Below are positions 8,423 to 16,267 of a DNA stretch of 64,000 nucleotides, piece by piece. The stretch spans positions 5,322,055 to 5,386,054 of the forward strand of contig OY761542.1 in the NCBI GenBank assembly GCA_963664635.1, written 5' to 3'. The notes beneath the pieces are model-generated. The model was not told the origin of the DNA and did not search any database. It worked only from the letters and a program-made list of their open reading frames with translations. Source of the stretch: VXNE01 sp963664635 (lineage in GTDB: Bacteria > Pseudomonadota > Gammaproteobacteria > Pseudomonadales > Azotimanducaceae). Every line of letters begins with the position of its first letter. Positions within the stretch are counted from its first letter, which is position 1. Made by a program: the position numbers and the translations under genes.

Positions 8423-9280
8423 TCAGGCGGCGGCTTCGAGCGATACGCGCAGCTTCTTCATCGCGTTGGCTTCGATCTGGCGGATCCGCTCGGCGGAAAC
8501 CCCGTACCGCGCCGCGAGTTCGTGGAGGGTTGCCTTGCCCTCGGAGAGCCAGCGGCTGCCGAGGATGTCCCGGCTGCGCTCGTCGAGCCCGTCGAGGGCC
8601 GCGTAGAGCTGCGCCGACGACTGCTCGGCCCAGTCGTGGTCCATGACCAGCGCCGCGGGATCGGCCGACTCGTCCGCGAGGAACTGGGCGGGCGCCACCG
8701 GGTTGTCGTCGTCGTCGTCCATGGCGCCGTCGAAGGCCATGTCCCGTGCCGCCATGCGGCCCTCCATCTGCGTGACGACCGCCGGCTCCACGCCAAGGTC
8801 CTTCGCCACCGCCTCGACTTCGCTCCGGTTCATCCACCCGAGCCGCTTCTTGTTGCTGCGCAGGTTGAAGAAGAGCTTGCGCTGGGCCTTCGTCGTGGCG
8901 ACCTTGACGATGCGCCAGTTGCGCAGGATGTACTCGTGAATCTCGGCCTTGATCCAATGGACGGCGAACGACACGAGGCGCACTCCGACTTCCGGGTTGA
9001 AGCGCTTCACGGCCTTCATGAGGCCGACGTTGCCTTCCTGGATCAGGTCTCCCTGGGACAGCCCGTAGCCCGAGTAGCTGCGGGCGAGATGGATGACGAA
9101 ACGCAGGTGGGCGAGGACCAGTTCACGCGCGGCTTCGAGGTCCTGATCGTAGTAAAAGCGCTCCGCGAGGGCTTTTTCCTCTTCGGCGCTCAGCACCGGA
9201 AACGCATTGACGGTCTGGATGTAGGTGTCCAGATCGCGCCCTGGCGAGAGGGTGTCGAGGGACAATACGTTAGAGGCCAT
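8423..9280 (-). CDS. rpoH: RNA polymerase heat-shock sigma factor RpoH (sigma-32)
   Basis: A 285-residue sigma factor that directs transcription of chaperone and protease genes. Region 1.2 is at residues 15-40; region 2 runs from LVLAHLRFVIHLARSYSGYG through LIQEGNVGLMKAVKRFNPEVG to WIKAEIHEYILRNWRIVKVATTKAQRKLFFNLR (the RpoH box region). Region 4 ends in RYGVSAERIRQIEANAMKKL (helix-turn-helix). ATG 9280 is chosen because it follows GGAGG by 7 bases; the open frame extends 13 codons further. The upstream region carries a CIRCE-like operator. It is the last gene of the ftsY-ftsE-ftsX-rpoH series, the usual arrangement. Confidence 0.96.
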   Translation of the reverse strand: MASNVLSLDTLSPGRDLDTYIQTVNAFPVLSAEEEKALAERFYYDQDLEAARELVLAHLRFVIHLARSYSGYGLSQGDLIQEGNVGLMKAVKRFNPEVGVRLVSFAVHWIKAEIHEYILRNWRIVKVATTKAQRKLFFNLRSNKKRLGWMNRSEVEAVAKDLGVEPAVVTQMEGRMAARDMAFDGAMDDDDDNPVAPAQFLADESADPAALVMDHDWAEQSSAQLYAALDGLDERSRDILGSRWLSEGKATLHELAARYGVSAERIRQIEANAMKKLRVSLEAAA

Positions 9281-9312
9281 TTCGATACCTCCGGTAACAC
9301 CTGAGCCGAATC

Positions 9313-9339
9313 TTAGCACTCTGTTCCCGCAAGTGCTAA
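9313..9339. promoter_or_regulatory. CIRCE-like HrcA operator upstream of rpoH
   Basis: The inverted repeat TTAGCACTC-N9-AAGTGCTAA matches the CIRCE consensus (TTAGCACTC-N9-GAGTGCTAA) at 17 of 18 arm positions with the exact 9-base spacer. It ends 32 bases upstream of the rpoH ATG. On the minus strand a candidate promoter overlaps it: TTAGCA, an 18-base spacer, then TAAGAT at 9315-9310. HrcA bound here would block that promoter. HrcA control is inferred; no hrcA gene is in the window. Confidence 0.8.
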
Positions 9340-9380
9340 CGCTTGCCGCCTACCTGCCGACCCTTCCCGAGCGCACCTCC

Positions 9381-10337
9381 TCAGACCGGTTCCAGGCCCC
9401 GCAACCGCTGCCTGGAGGCGACCATCGCCCCGAAGATGCCCAGCGCCGCGCCGACTCCGAGCAGCACCGATGCGAATATGTGGTCGAGACCGGTCAGTTC
9501 CAGGTCCTGCCCATACCCGCGGAACAGTACGCCCAGGGGCGCCTCCAGCGCCAGCATCGCGGCCGCGTTCGCCACCGCGGCCACGACGCCGCCACCCGTA
9601 CCGTAAATCAGCCCGAGGTACAGGAACGGCCGTCGCACGAACGCATCCGAGCCGCCCACCAGTTTCTGCACCTTGAGCTCTTCGAGCCGCGACTCGATGG
9701 CCAGCCGTACCGAGGACAGCGTCACGAGGGCGGCCCCGAAGCCGAAGAGCCCGCCGAGCATCCACCCCAGCCGCTCGACGACGGCCGCGATGGCGGCGAG
9801 ACGCTCGAGCCACGTCGTCTCGATGACGACCTCCTCCACCGACTCGTCCGCGCTCACCTCGGTCGCCAGTCTGGCGAGCGTCGCACCCGAGACGCCGTCC
9901 GACACGCTGACGCGCACGCTCGCCGGCAAGGGGTTGTCCTCGAGCAGGTCGAGCGCATCGGCGACCTCGGCGTTGCCCCGGAACTCCTCCAGCGCCTCCT
10001 CCGCCGTCACCACCCAGACGCGTTCCGTCTCCGCCATGGCGTCCAGCCGCGTGGCCAGCACCTGCGCGCCCTCGGAGCCGGCTCCGGGCTCGAAGTACAC
10101 CGACAGCCCGGCCCGGCCTTCCCAACGATCCATCGCCCCCACGAGGTTGTGATCGATCAGGTACAGCCCTCCCGGCAGGGCGAGCGCCATGCCGATCAGC
10201 AGCCAGACCAGCAGACTCGCGCCCACCCGGCTGCTGACGAAACGGAAGCTCTCCCCGGCCACGCGCGCGTGATCGCGCAGGGTCGCCAGTGCCGGGCGCT
10301 CGTGCGCGGGCCACGGGTCGGCCGCCCTAGCCCGCAT
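9381..10337 (-). CDS. ftsX: Cell division protein FtsX
   Basis: A 318-residue inner-membrane permease-like partner of FtsE. FtsEX is an ABC-type complex at the divisome that regulates amidase activators. The first transmembrane segment is at about residues 40-60 (SLLVWLLIGMALALPGGLYL). A periplasmic domain spans about 70-170, and three C-terminal transmembrane segments include MLGGLFGFGAALVTLSSVRLAIESR and HIFASVLLGVGAALGIFGAMVA. The start ATG (10337-10335) lies inside the terminal repeat of an inserted miniature element. Without the insert, an ATG overlapping the ftsE stop would start the same frame. Confidence 0.92.
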   Translation of the reverse strand: MRARAADPWPAHERPALATLRDHARVAGESFRFVSSRVGASLLVWLLIGMALALPGGLYLIDHNLVGAMDRWEGRAGLSVYFEPGAGSEGAQVLATRLDAMAETERVWVVTAEEALEEFRGNAEVADALDLLEDNPLPASVRVSVSDGVSGATLARLATEVSADESVEEVVIETTWLERLAAIAAVVERLGWMLGGLFGFGAALVTLSSVRLAIESRLEELKVQKLVGGSDAFVRRPFLYLGLIYGTGGGVVAAVANAAAMLALEAPLGVLFRGYGQDLELTGLDHIFASVLLGVGAALGIFGAMVASRQRLRGLEPV

Positions 10338-10572
10338 TTCTCACCACGTCGCTTGTGCCAGGATGACAGGTCATTGGTTCTGCGAGGTATTTTGGTCCAT
10401 CACGGCTTCGTTGACCGCCCGCGGACCGCGCTGGCCGCGCCCTCGCGGGTCTCCTGGCCCCGTGCGCGCACATGCTCCCTCAAACGTAGGCCCCGCTATG
10501 CTCTCGGTCGCGAGCACGCGCACAGGACCAGGATCCTCCGCGATCATCGCGGCCCGTGGTGAGAAATGCGGG
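10331..10572. mobile_element. IS1380-type miniature inverted-repeat element (MITE) between ftsE and ftsX
   Basis: A 242-bp element bounded by perfect 18-bp inverted repeats (CCCGCATTTCTCACCACG at 10331-10348, complement at 10555-10572) and flanked on both sides by CTAG (10327-10330, 10573-10576), the likely 4-bp target duplication. The same end (17 of 18 bases) and the same preceding CTAG occur at 63317-63338, next to an IS1380-family transposase. There is no transposase frame inside, so it must have moved in trans. It contributes the ftsX start codon and abuts the ftsE stop codon. Confidence 0.9.
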
Positions 10573-11262
10573 CTAGGCATGGCCTCCGGTCCGCCATTCG
10601 TCGTCGCGGGTCAGCGCGCCGTGGTCGAGTTCAATGACGCGCATGCCGAGCGATTCGATGAGGCCATGGTCGTGACTGGCAACGATGACCGTCGTGCCCA
10701 CGCGATTGAAGTCGAGAAAGAGGCGCATGACGTCGCGCGAAAGGTGCGGGTCCAGGTTGCCGGTCGGCTCGTCCGCAAGCAGCACGCGGGGGCGGTTGAC
10801 CACCGCGCGCGCGATGCCCACCCGCTGCAGCTCTCCCGCCGAGAGAAACACCGGCAGGTAGGACTCCTTCGCGAGCAGGCCCACCCGTTCCAGCGCCGGC
10901 CGCACCCGCCGTCCGATGTCGCGCTCGCCCACGCCCATCACGCGCAGCGGCAACGCCACGTTCTCGAACACGCTGCGTTGCATCAGCAGGTGATGGTCCT
11001 GAAACACCGCTCCGAGATGCTGCCGATACCGCGGCAGGCGGCGCCGGGAGAGCCGTGCGATGTCGACGCCGTTAACGAGGATCTGGCCGCGGGTCGGCGC
11101 CTCGATCCCGAGCAGGAGCTTCAGGAACGTTGTCTTGCCGGCGCCGGAGTGACCCCGGACGAAGGCCATCGTACCCTCCGCCACTTCGACGGTAACGTTC
11201 TTCAACGCCTCGTGGCCGTTGGCGAAGCGCTTGGTCACGTTCTGGAACGCGACCCTACCCAT
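10573..11262 (-). CDS. ftsE: Cell division ATP-binding protein FtsE
   Basis: A 229-residue ABC ATPase. Walker A is GHSGAGKTT at about residues 37-45, the Q-loop VFQDHHLL at about 88-95, the signature FLSAGELQRVGIARA at about 138-152, and Walker B VLLADEPTGNLD with the switch His in ASHDHGL. The signature reads LSAGE rather than the usual LSGGE. The start ATG 11262 overlaps the end of ftsY by 8 bases. The stop TAG (10575-10573) falls in the CTAG target site of the MITE; the ancestral ftsE end and ftsX start apparently overlapped there. Confidence 0.94.
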   Translation of the reverse strand: MGRVAFQNVTKRFANGHEALKNVTVEVAEGTMAFVRGHSGAGKTTFLKLLLGIEAPTRGQILVNGVDIARLSRRRLPRYRQHLGAVFQDHHLLMQRSVFENVALPLRVMGVGERDIGRRVRPALERVGLLAKESYLPVFLSAGELQRVGIARAVVNRPRVLLADEPTGNLDPHLSRDVMRLFLDFNRVGTTVIVASHDHGLIESLGMRVIELDHGALTRDDEWRTGGHA

Positions 11263-12292
11263 GACCCTCGTCAGCGAGGAGCGCGGCGACGAACTCGGGG
11301 GCGTCGAAGGGGCGCAGGTCCTCAACGCCCTCGCCCACGCCGATGAAATAGACCGGCAGCGGCGCGTGTCGTTCCCGCAGCGCCGCCGCGATGGCGAACA
11401 GGACGCCGGCGCGGGCGGATCCGTCGAGCTTCGCGACGACCAGGCCGGTCAGCCCGACCGCGGCGTCGAATTCCGCGACCTGCCCGAGCGCGTTCTGGCC
11501 CGTTCCGGCATCGAGCACCAGTATTGCCTCGTGCGGCGCAGCCTCGTCGAATCGCGCGACGACCCGCTTGATCTTGCGCAACTCCTCCATCAGGTTCCGT
11601 TTCGCCTGCAGCCGCCCGGCCGTGTCCGCGACCACGACGTCCACGCCGCGCGCGCGCGCCGCCTCCATGGCATCGTGGATCACCGAGGCGCTATCCGCGC
11701 CCTGTCCCTGGGCGATGACCGGCGTATCGTTGCGCCGGCCCCACTCCGTGAGCTGTTCGACCGCCGCCGCCCGAAAAGTATCGCCGGCTGCCAGAAGGAC
11801 GGAACGGCCCTCCCCCTGCAACCGGCGCGCCAGTTTGCCGATCGTCGTGGTCTTGCCGGCCCCGTTCACGCCGACCATCAGGATCACCGAGGGCTTGCGC
11901 GCCGGGTCCAGGGCGAACGGCCGCGCCATCGGGGCGAGCATCTCTTCGAGCTCGAGCCGCAGCGCAACGCGCAGGGCGGCGACATCCGAGAGTTCCTTGC
12001 GCGACACCCGCCTCTTCAGCGCCTGCATGATGCGCTCGGTCGCGTCGACCCCGGCATCCGTCACCAGTAGCGCGGTCTCGAGCGCCTCGAGCACGTCGTC
12101 GTCGAGAGCGCGTTCGCCGAGGAGGAGGTCTCCGAGGCCTTCCGCCAGGCGCGCGCGCGTCTTGCCGAGGCGCTCGGAGAGTCGCCGGAAGAGGCCGCCA
12201 CGCTTGCCGTCTTCCCGCTTCTTTTCCCGCTCCTTTTCCCGCTTCCGTTCCCGCTTCACTTCCCGCGCAGCCTCGGCGACCATTCGACCCAT
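11255..12292 (-). CDS. ftsY: Signal recognition particle receptor FtsY
   Basis: About 345 residues. FtsY is the SRP GTPase receptor that docks ribosome-nascent-chain complexes at the inner membrane. A short, highly charged Lys/Arg/Glu N-terminus (about residues 8-28) replaces the long acidic A domain. It is followed by the N domain and the G domain, with G1 GVNGAGKTTTIGKLA, G3 DTAGR and G4 AKLDGSARAGV. The frame is open far upstream; starts at 12292 (MGRMVAEA) or 12283 (MVAEA) are plausible because rsmD begins at 12296 on the other strand. It is the first gene of ftsY-ftsE-ftsX-rpoH. Confidence 0.94.
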   Translation of the reverse strand: MGRMVAEAAREVKRERKREKEREKKREDGKRGGLFRRLSERLGKTRARLAEGLGDLLLGERALDDDVLEALETALLVTDAGVDATERIMQALKRRVSRKELSDVAALRVALRLELEEMLAPMARPFALDPARKPSVILMVGVNGAGKTTTIGKLARRLQGEGRSVLLAAGDTFRAAAVEQLTEWGRRNDTPVIAQGQGADSASVIHDAMEAARARGVDVVVADTAGRLQAKRNLMEELRKIKRVVARFDEAAPHEAILVLDAGTGQNALGQVAEFDAAVGLTGLVVAKLDGSARAGVLFAIAAALRERHAPLPVYFIGVGEGVEDLRPFDAPEFVAALLADEGHG

Positions 12293-12295
12293 CCT

Positions 12296-12931
12296 GTGGA
12301 ACCACCGCAGCCGGCGCCAGTGGCTCAGCGAAACAGACACGTCAACCGACGCGTCCGCATTATCGGCGGTAAGTGGAAGGGACGGAAGCTCGAAGTCGCC
12401 GACCGGCCCGGGTTGCGCCCCACCATGGATCGCGTCCGGGAAACGCTGTTCTCCTGGCTGGGCCACGACGTGGCCGACCGCCGCGTGCTCGACCTGTTCG
12501 CGGGAACGGGCGCCCTGGCCTTCGAGGCCCTCTCCCGCGGGGCCGCATCCGCGACCCTCGTCGAGCGGGACCGGGCCGCCGCGGCCGTGCTGCGGGCCGC
12601 CGCCGGGCGCCTCGGGGCGAACTGCCGCGTACATGTGGCGTCGGCGCCCCAGTGGATCCGCCGACAACGCGAATGGGACTGGGATCTCGTCTTCATCGAC
12701 CCGCCGTTCGGGTCGCGGCTCGGCGAGGAGACCCTGGCGCTGCTCCGGGGACGGAACGTGCTTGTCTACCTCGAGGAGCCCCAATCGAGACCGGACACCG
12801 GGGACGACCGGCCCGACCCGGACTTGCCGGGTTGGGAGACGGTACGGCGCTCCCGTGCCGGAGGGTGCCGCTTCCGCCTGCTCCGACCGGCGACCCGCTG
12901 CGCGCGGGCCGTCCAGCCCCCAAGCTGCTAG
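12296..12931 (+). CDS. rsmD: 16S rRNA (guanine966-N2)-methyltransferase RsmD
   Basis: A protein of about 211 residues methylating G966 of 16S rRNA. RIIGGKWKGRKL and RPTMDRVRETLFSWL are the family N-terminal motifs. VLDLFAGTGALAFEALSRGA is the SAM site and DLVFIDPPFG the catalytic N4/N6-type DPPF motif. It starts with GTG at 12296, only three bases from the divergent ftsY start, so each promoter must lie within the other coding region. This rsmD/ftsY divergence is conserved in gammaproteobacteria. Confidence 0.93.
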   Translation: MEPPQPAPVAQRNRHVNRRVRIIGGKWKGRKLEVADRPGLRPTMDRVRETLFSWLGHDVADRRVLDLFAGTGALAFEALSRGAASATLVERDRAAAAVLRAAAGRLGANCRVHVASAPQWIRRQREWDWDLVFIDPPFGSRLGEETLALLRGRNVLVYLEEPQSRPDTGDDRPDPDLPGWETVRRSRAGGCRFRLLRPATRCARAVQPPSC

Positions 12932-12962
12932 TATCGGTCCGCAACCCGCTTGAGAGGCCCCC

Positions 12963-13445
12963 ATGCGCGTCGTCTATCCAGGCAGCTTCAATCCCATCAC
13001 CAACGGCCACACGGACCTGGTGAAGCGGGCCTTGAAGCTGTTCGACGGCGTCATCGTCGCCATCGGCACCTCGGCGCAGAAGGACCCGGCGACCTACCTC
13101 GCGGATCGCATCGACCTCTGCCGCACCGTGCTCGCGGAGTTCGGAGACCGTGTCGAAGTCGAGGGATTCAACTCGCTGCTCGTCGACTACGTCCGCACCA
13201 AGGGCACCAACTTCATCCTCCGGGGCCTGCGGACGGTCACCGACTTCGAGTACGAGTTCCAGATGGCGGAAATGAACCGGGCCATGGACCACGGCATCGA
13301 GTACGTCTTCCTGCCGACCTCGCTCTCCTGCTCATTCGTCTCGTCGTCGCTGGTCCGCGAGATCGCGCTCCTCGACGGCGACATCTCGGAGTTCGTGCAT
13401 CCCGCCGTCGCGGAGTACTACCGCGCGGGCAAGACCGGTCCCTGA
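12963..13445 (+). CDS. coaD: Phosphopantetheine adenylyltransferase
   Basis: A 160-residue enzyme making dephospho-CoA from 4-phosphopantetheine and ATP, the penultimate step of CoA synthesis. The nucleotidyltransferase motif is YPGSFNPITNGHTDL (TxGH at residues 14-17). RGLRTVTDFEYEFQMAEMNR is the substrate loop and the late ISSS/T-type motif appears as FVSSSLVREIA. It follows rsmD by 31 bases and converges with mutM. Confidence 0.96.
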   Translation: MRVVYPGSFNPITNGHTDLVKRALKLFDGVIVAIGTSAQKDPATYLADRIDLCRTVLAEFGDRVEVEGFNSLLVDYVRTKGTNFILRGLRTVTDFEYEFQMAEMNRAMDHGIEYVFLPTSLSCSFVSSSLVREIALLDGDISEFVHPAVAEYYRAGKTGP

Positions 13446-13468
13446 AGCCGCCCCGCCCGCCGGCGGAA

Positions 13469-14278
13469 TCAGCGCTGGCACCTCGGGCAATAGACCGTAC
13501 CGCGCTGCCCGAGCCGAATGCCCGTGAGTACGGCTCCGCATACGCGACAGGGCTTTCCCTCTCGCCCGTAGACGAACAGTTCGTTGCGGAAGTAGCCCGG
13601 GGCCCCGTCGCTCCCGACATAGTCGCGTAGCGTCGTACCACCGAGGTCGATGGCCGCGGACAGGGTTTCGCGAACCGCGCCCGCCAACGCGTCGTATCGT
13701 GCCCGCGTTACGCGGCCCGCCGCCGTCCGCGGCCGCACCCCCGCCTTGAACAGCGCTTCGTTCGCATAGATGTTGCCGACGCCGACCACGACGCGCGCAT
13801 CCATGAGGAAGTTCTTGACCGCGACCCTGCGCTTGCGCGACGCCACGAAGAGACACGCCCCGTCGAAACCTTCCGACAACGGCTCCACACCCAAGCCCCG
13901 CAGCAGCCAATGCGTCTCCCAGGCGCCCGGCTGCCAGTGCAGGCTGCCGAAACGCCGGGGGTCGGTGAGCCGCAACGCCAGGCCGTTGCCGAGCACGATG
14001 TCGACGTGGTCGTGGCGTTCCGCGGCGGCGTTGCCGGAAAGCACGCGCAGTCTTCCGGACATGCCGAGATGGAGAATGAGCGTGCCCGTCTCGAGGTGCA
14101 GCAGGAGGTACTTGGCGCGGCGCGAAAGGCGGACGACGCGCTGACCCTCCACGACATCCGGCACTTCGACCGGCCACCGCAGTCGCGGCTCGCGCACCGT
14201 CAAAGCCGCCACGCGCTGGCCGAGGACAGCCGGCGTAACGCCCCGGAGGGTCGTCTCCACCTCGGGGAGTTCGGGCAT
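13469..14278 (-). CDS. mutM: Formamidopyrimidine-DNA glycosylase
   Basis: A 269-residue base-excision repair enzyme that removes 8-oxoguanine and formamidopyrimidines. The mature N-terminus PELPEVET supplies the catalytic Pro and Glu. The conserved Lys is in SRRAKYLLLHL, the H2TH region follows GVGNIYANEALFKAGV, and the C-terminal zinc finger is CRVCGAVL ... YCPRC. Four Cys are present and length is normal. It lies upstream of nothing obvious on its own strand; rpmG and rpmB end 75 bases before its start. Confidence 0.96.
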   Translation of the reverse strand: MPELPEVETTLRGVTPAVLGQRVAALTVREPRLRWPVEVPDVVEGQRVVRLSRRAKYLLLHLETGTLILHLGMSGRLRVLSGNAAAERHDHVDIVLGNGLALRLTDPRRFGSLHWQPGAWETHWLLRGLGVEPLSEGFDGACLFVASRKRRVAVKNFLMDARVVVGVGNIYANEALFKAGVRPRTAAGRVTRARYDALAGAVRETLSAAIDLGGTTLRDYVGSDGAPGYFRNELFVYGREGKPCRVCGAVLTGIRLGQRGTVYCPRCQR

Positions 14279-14352
14279 GCAGGGAAACCTCGGCGGCAGC
14301 GTGGTCGAAGGCCTCGGCGCGCCCCGAAGCGCCCCGAAGTGCCCCGAGCGCG

Positions 14353-14508
14353 CTACTTGATCTTGGCTTCCTTGTAGATCACGTGCTTGCGCGCGACCGG
14401 GTCGTACTTGCGGAACTCAAGCTTGTCCGGAGTGTTCCGCTTGTTCTTGTCGGTCGTGTAGTAGTGACCCGTACCGGCCGTTGACTCGAGCTTGATCTTC
14501 TCACGCAT
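14353..14508 (-). CDS. rpmG: 50S ribosomal protein L33
   Basis: A 51-residue protein starting MREKIKLESTAGTGHYYTTD and continuing with KNKRNTPDKLEFRKYDPVAR, the L33 signature. It lacks the zinc-binding Cys pairs, so it is a C-minus L33. It follows rpmB by 3 bases. It is too short for many gene callers but clear from translation. Component of the 50S subunit near the E site. Confidence 0.95.
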   Translation of the reverse strand: MREKIKLESTAGTGHYYTTDKNKRNTPDKLEFRKYDPVARKHVIYKEAKIK

Positions 14509-14511
14509 GAC

Positions 14512-14748
14512 TCACACCTTCTCGCCGCGCTTGCGCATGTCGGCCAGCACGGCGTCTATGCCTTTCTTGTCGATCAGCCGCATTCCGGCCGCCGACACCC
14601 GCAGGCGCACGAAGCGCTTCTCGCTCTCGAGCCAGAAGCGATGGTAGTGCAGATTCGGCTTGAACCGGCGGCGGGTCTTGTTCTCCGCGTGGGAGCGGTG
14701 ATTCCCGCTCATCGGGCGCTTGCCGGTGACCTGGCAGACCTGGGACAT
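14512..14748 (-). CDS. rpmB: 50S ribosomal protein L28
   Basis: A 78-residue protein with the N-terminal MSQVCQVTGKRPMSGNHRSHA and RRRFKPNLHYHRFW typical of L28, of normal length. Together with rpmG it forms the conserved rpmB-rpmG operon between radC and mutM. The 185-base region upstream (14749-14933) must contain its promoter, but I see no convincing hexamers. Confidence 0.96.
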   Translation of the reverse strand: MSQVCQVTGKRPMSGNHRSHAENKTRRRFKPNLHYHRFWLESEKRFVRLRVSAAGMRLIDKKGIDAVLADMRKRGEKV

Positions 14749-14933
14749 GATCGGATGGCCTGAGGATGGGGCGGCGATTTATAGCAGAGGTGGGCGTATG
14801 GCGGCAACATCGCGCACCCGCTTTCGGCGCACGACAGCTCGGGACGGATGCTTACACGGTCGAGGGCGTTTTTCCGGTTGGCCATGCCCTCCGCCACGCG
14901 TTCAATGGACCTTTCGGAAAGGAGACATTACCC

Positions 14934-15413
14934 TTGCAACCAGTCATGGCACATTCGCACGATCCTGTAACGCAAGCGGACTTCCAGCGGTTCGCCGAGA
15001 GCCTGCGCGCCGACTTCAGGCAGATGCGCAGCGACTTCGAGCAGGCGCACAAGGAGCTACGCACCGACTTCGAGCACGCGCACAAGGAGTTGCGCACGGA
15101 CTTTGGCCGCGTGGACCGGATCGTTGCCGGCCTTGGGGGGGAGCAGCGCATGCTCAAGTGGAGCGTTGGGGTGGGCATGGCAGCGATCCTTGGCGGCCTC
15201 GGAGTTCTCTACCAGGCCTTGGCCGACCTGCGTTCCGACATGGTCCGTGGAGACGAGACGCTGCGGGTCGAGATCGTGGACCTGCGCGACCGGACCATCC
15301 GGCTCGAAGAGGGCCAGCGCTACATCCAGGGACGCCTCCAGGAGTTGATCGACCAAGCCCACGCACGCGTGACGACGCCAGCGACCGACAACGCCTCCGC
15401 CAGCCCTTCCTGA
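14934..15413 (+). CDS. Small coiled-coil membrane protein, uncharacterised
   Basis: About 160 residues. A charged coiled coil with two near-identical 11-residue repeats (EQAHKELRTDF / EHAHKELRTDF) at about residues 35-60 is followed by one transmembrane segment (SVGVGMAAILGGLGVLYQAL) and a second amphipathic helical stretch. The organisation resembles DUF1640-like coiled-coil membrane proteins, and a related layout occurs at 57.7 kb. TTG 14934 lies 9 bases after AAAGGAG; ATG 14946 is the alternative. The frame is open to 14766 but that extension looks non-coding. It interrupts the usual rpmB-radC junction. Function unknown. Confidence 0.65.
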   Translation: MQPVMAHSHDPVTQADFQRFAESLRADFRQMRSDFEQAHKELRTDFEHAHKELRTDFGRVDRIVAGLGGEQRMLKWSVGVGMAAILGGLGVLYQALADLRSDMVRGDETLRVEIVDLRDRTIRLEEGQRYIQGRLQELIDQAHARVTTPATDNASASPS

Positions 15414-15455
15414 ACGCGGGGCAGCCGACCTCCTCTGCCGGCGGCGGGCGCCGCG

Positions 15456-16187
15456 TCAGAGCAGCCCCCGCTCCGCGAACGACACCTGCCGGTCGGCGCT
15501 CACCACGACGTGATCGACCAGACGCACGTCCACCTCCTCGAGGAGACTCGCGATACGGCCCGTCAACTGGATGTCGCTCGGCGACGGCTCCGGCACCCCC
15601 GACGGATGGTTGTGGTAGAGGATCACGCCGCAGGCGTTGTGCCGCATCGAGGACTTGAGCACTTCCCGCGGATACACAGCCGTGCGGTCGACCGACCCGT
15701 AGAAGAGTTCCTCGTTCTCGATCAGGCGGTTGCGCGCATCGAGGAAGAGACCGCCGAAGACCTCGCGTTCCCGCCGCCCGAGGCGGTACCTCAGGTAGCG
15801 GCGGGTCGCGGTGGAGCCCGAGAGCACTTCACCCGCCTCGACGTGTTCCGCGTGGTACCGGTCGAGGAGGGCCCGGGCCGCGAGCACGGCGGCAGTCTTC
15901 GCCGGGCCCATCCCCGGGCACGCGGTGATGGCCGTCGCTTTCGCATCGAAAAGACCCCGCACGCCGCCGAACCGCTCAAGCAGCAGCCCGGCGAGTTCGA
16001 CCGCGTCGAGCTTCCGGTCGCCGGTACGCAGGAGGGCCGCCAGCAACTCGGCATCCGTCAGGGCTCGCGGCCCCCGCTCCAGCAGCCGTTCCCGCGGTCG
16101 CTCCGCCACCAGCGGCACGCCCGTGGCGCCGCTTCCGTTCCTGTCCCCCACGAGCATCTCTGGTATCGTTCGCTCCTGTCCCGTCAT
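15456..16187 (-). CDS. radC: RadC family JAB1/MPN protein
   Basis: A 243-residue protein with an N-terminal helix-hairpin-helix-like region (CPGMGPAKTAAVLAARALLDR) and a C-terminal JAMM metalloprotease-like domain with the zinc motif HNHPSGVPEPSPSD. RadC was once assigned to recombinational repair; its real role is unclear. It sits in its conserved place between rpmB/rpmG and the divergent coaBC. A start at MLVGDR (16157) is possible. Confidence 0.92.
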   Translation of the reverse strand: MTGQERTIPEMLVGDRNGSGATGVPLVAERPRERLLERGPRALTDAELLAALLRTGDRKLDAVELAGLLLERFGGVRGLFDAKATAITACPGMGPAKTAAVLAARALLDRYHAEHVEAGEVLSGSTATRRYLRYRLGRREREVFGGLFLDARNRLIENEELFYGSVDRTAVYPREVLKSSMRHNACGVILYHNHPSGVPEPSPSDIQLTGRIASLLEEVDVRLVDHVVVSADRQVSFAERGLL

Positions 16188-16215
16188 GCGGCGGCGCGCC
16201 GGGGCCGCCCGTTAC

Positions 16216-16245
16216 ATCGCGCCGAATCGCGCCGAATCGCGCCGA
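16216..16245 (+). repeat. Three perfect tandem 10-bp repeats in the radC-coaBC divergent region
   Basis: ATCGCGCCGA is repeated exactly three times, ending 22 bases before the coaBC ATG. It occupies most of the 80-base divergent intergenic region, so it overlaps any promoter of coaBC or radC. It could be a multi-site operator or a slippage-prone microsatellite. The ten-base period places each copy on the same helical face. Confidence 0.8.
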
Positions 16246-16267
16246 CATTTGCCATGTACGGAACGCC

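Noticed and set aside
14766..14933. N-terminal extension of the coiled-coil gene
   Set aside because: The upstream codons overlap the rpmB leader, show no family-like pattern and no ribosome-binding site, while AAAGGAG lies before TTG 14934.
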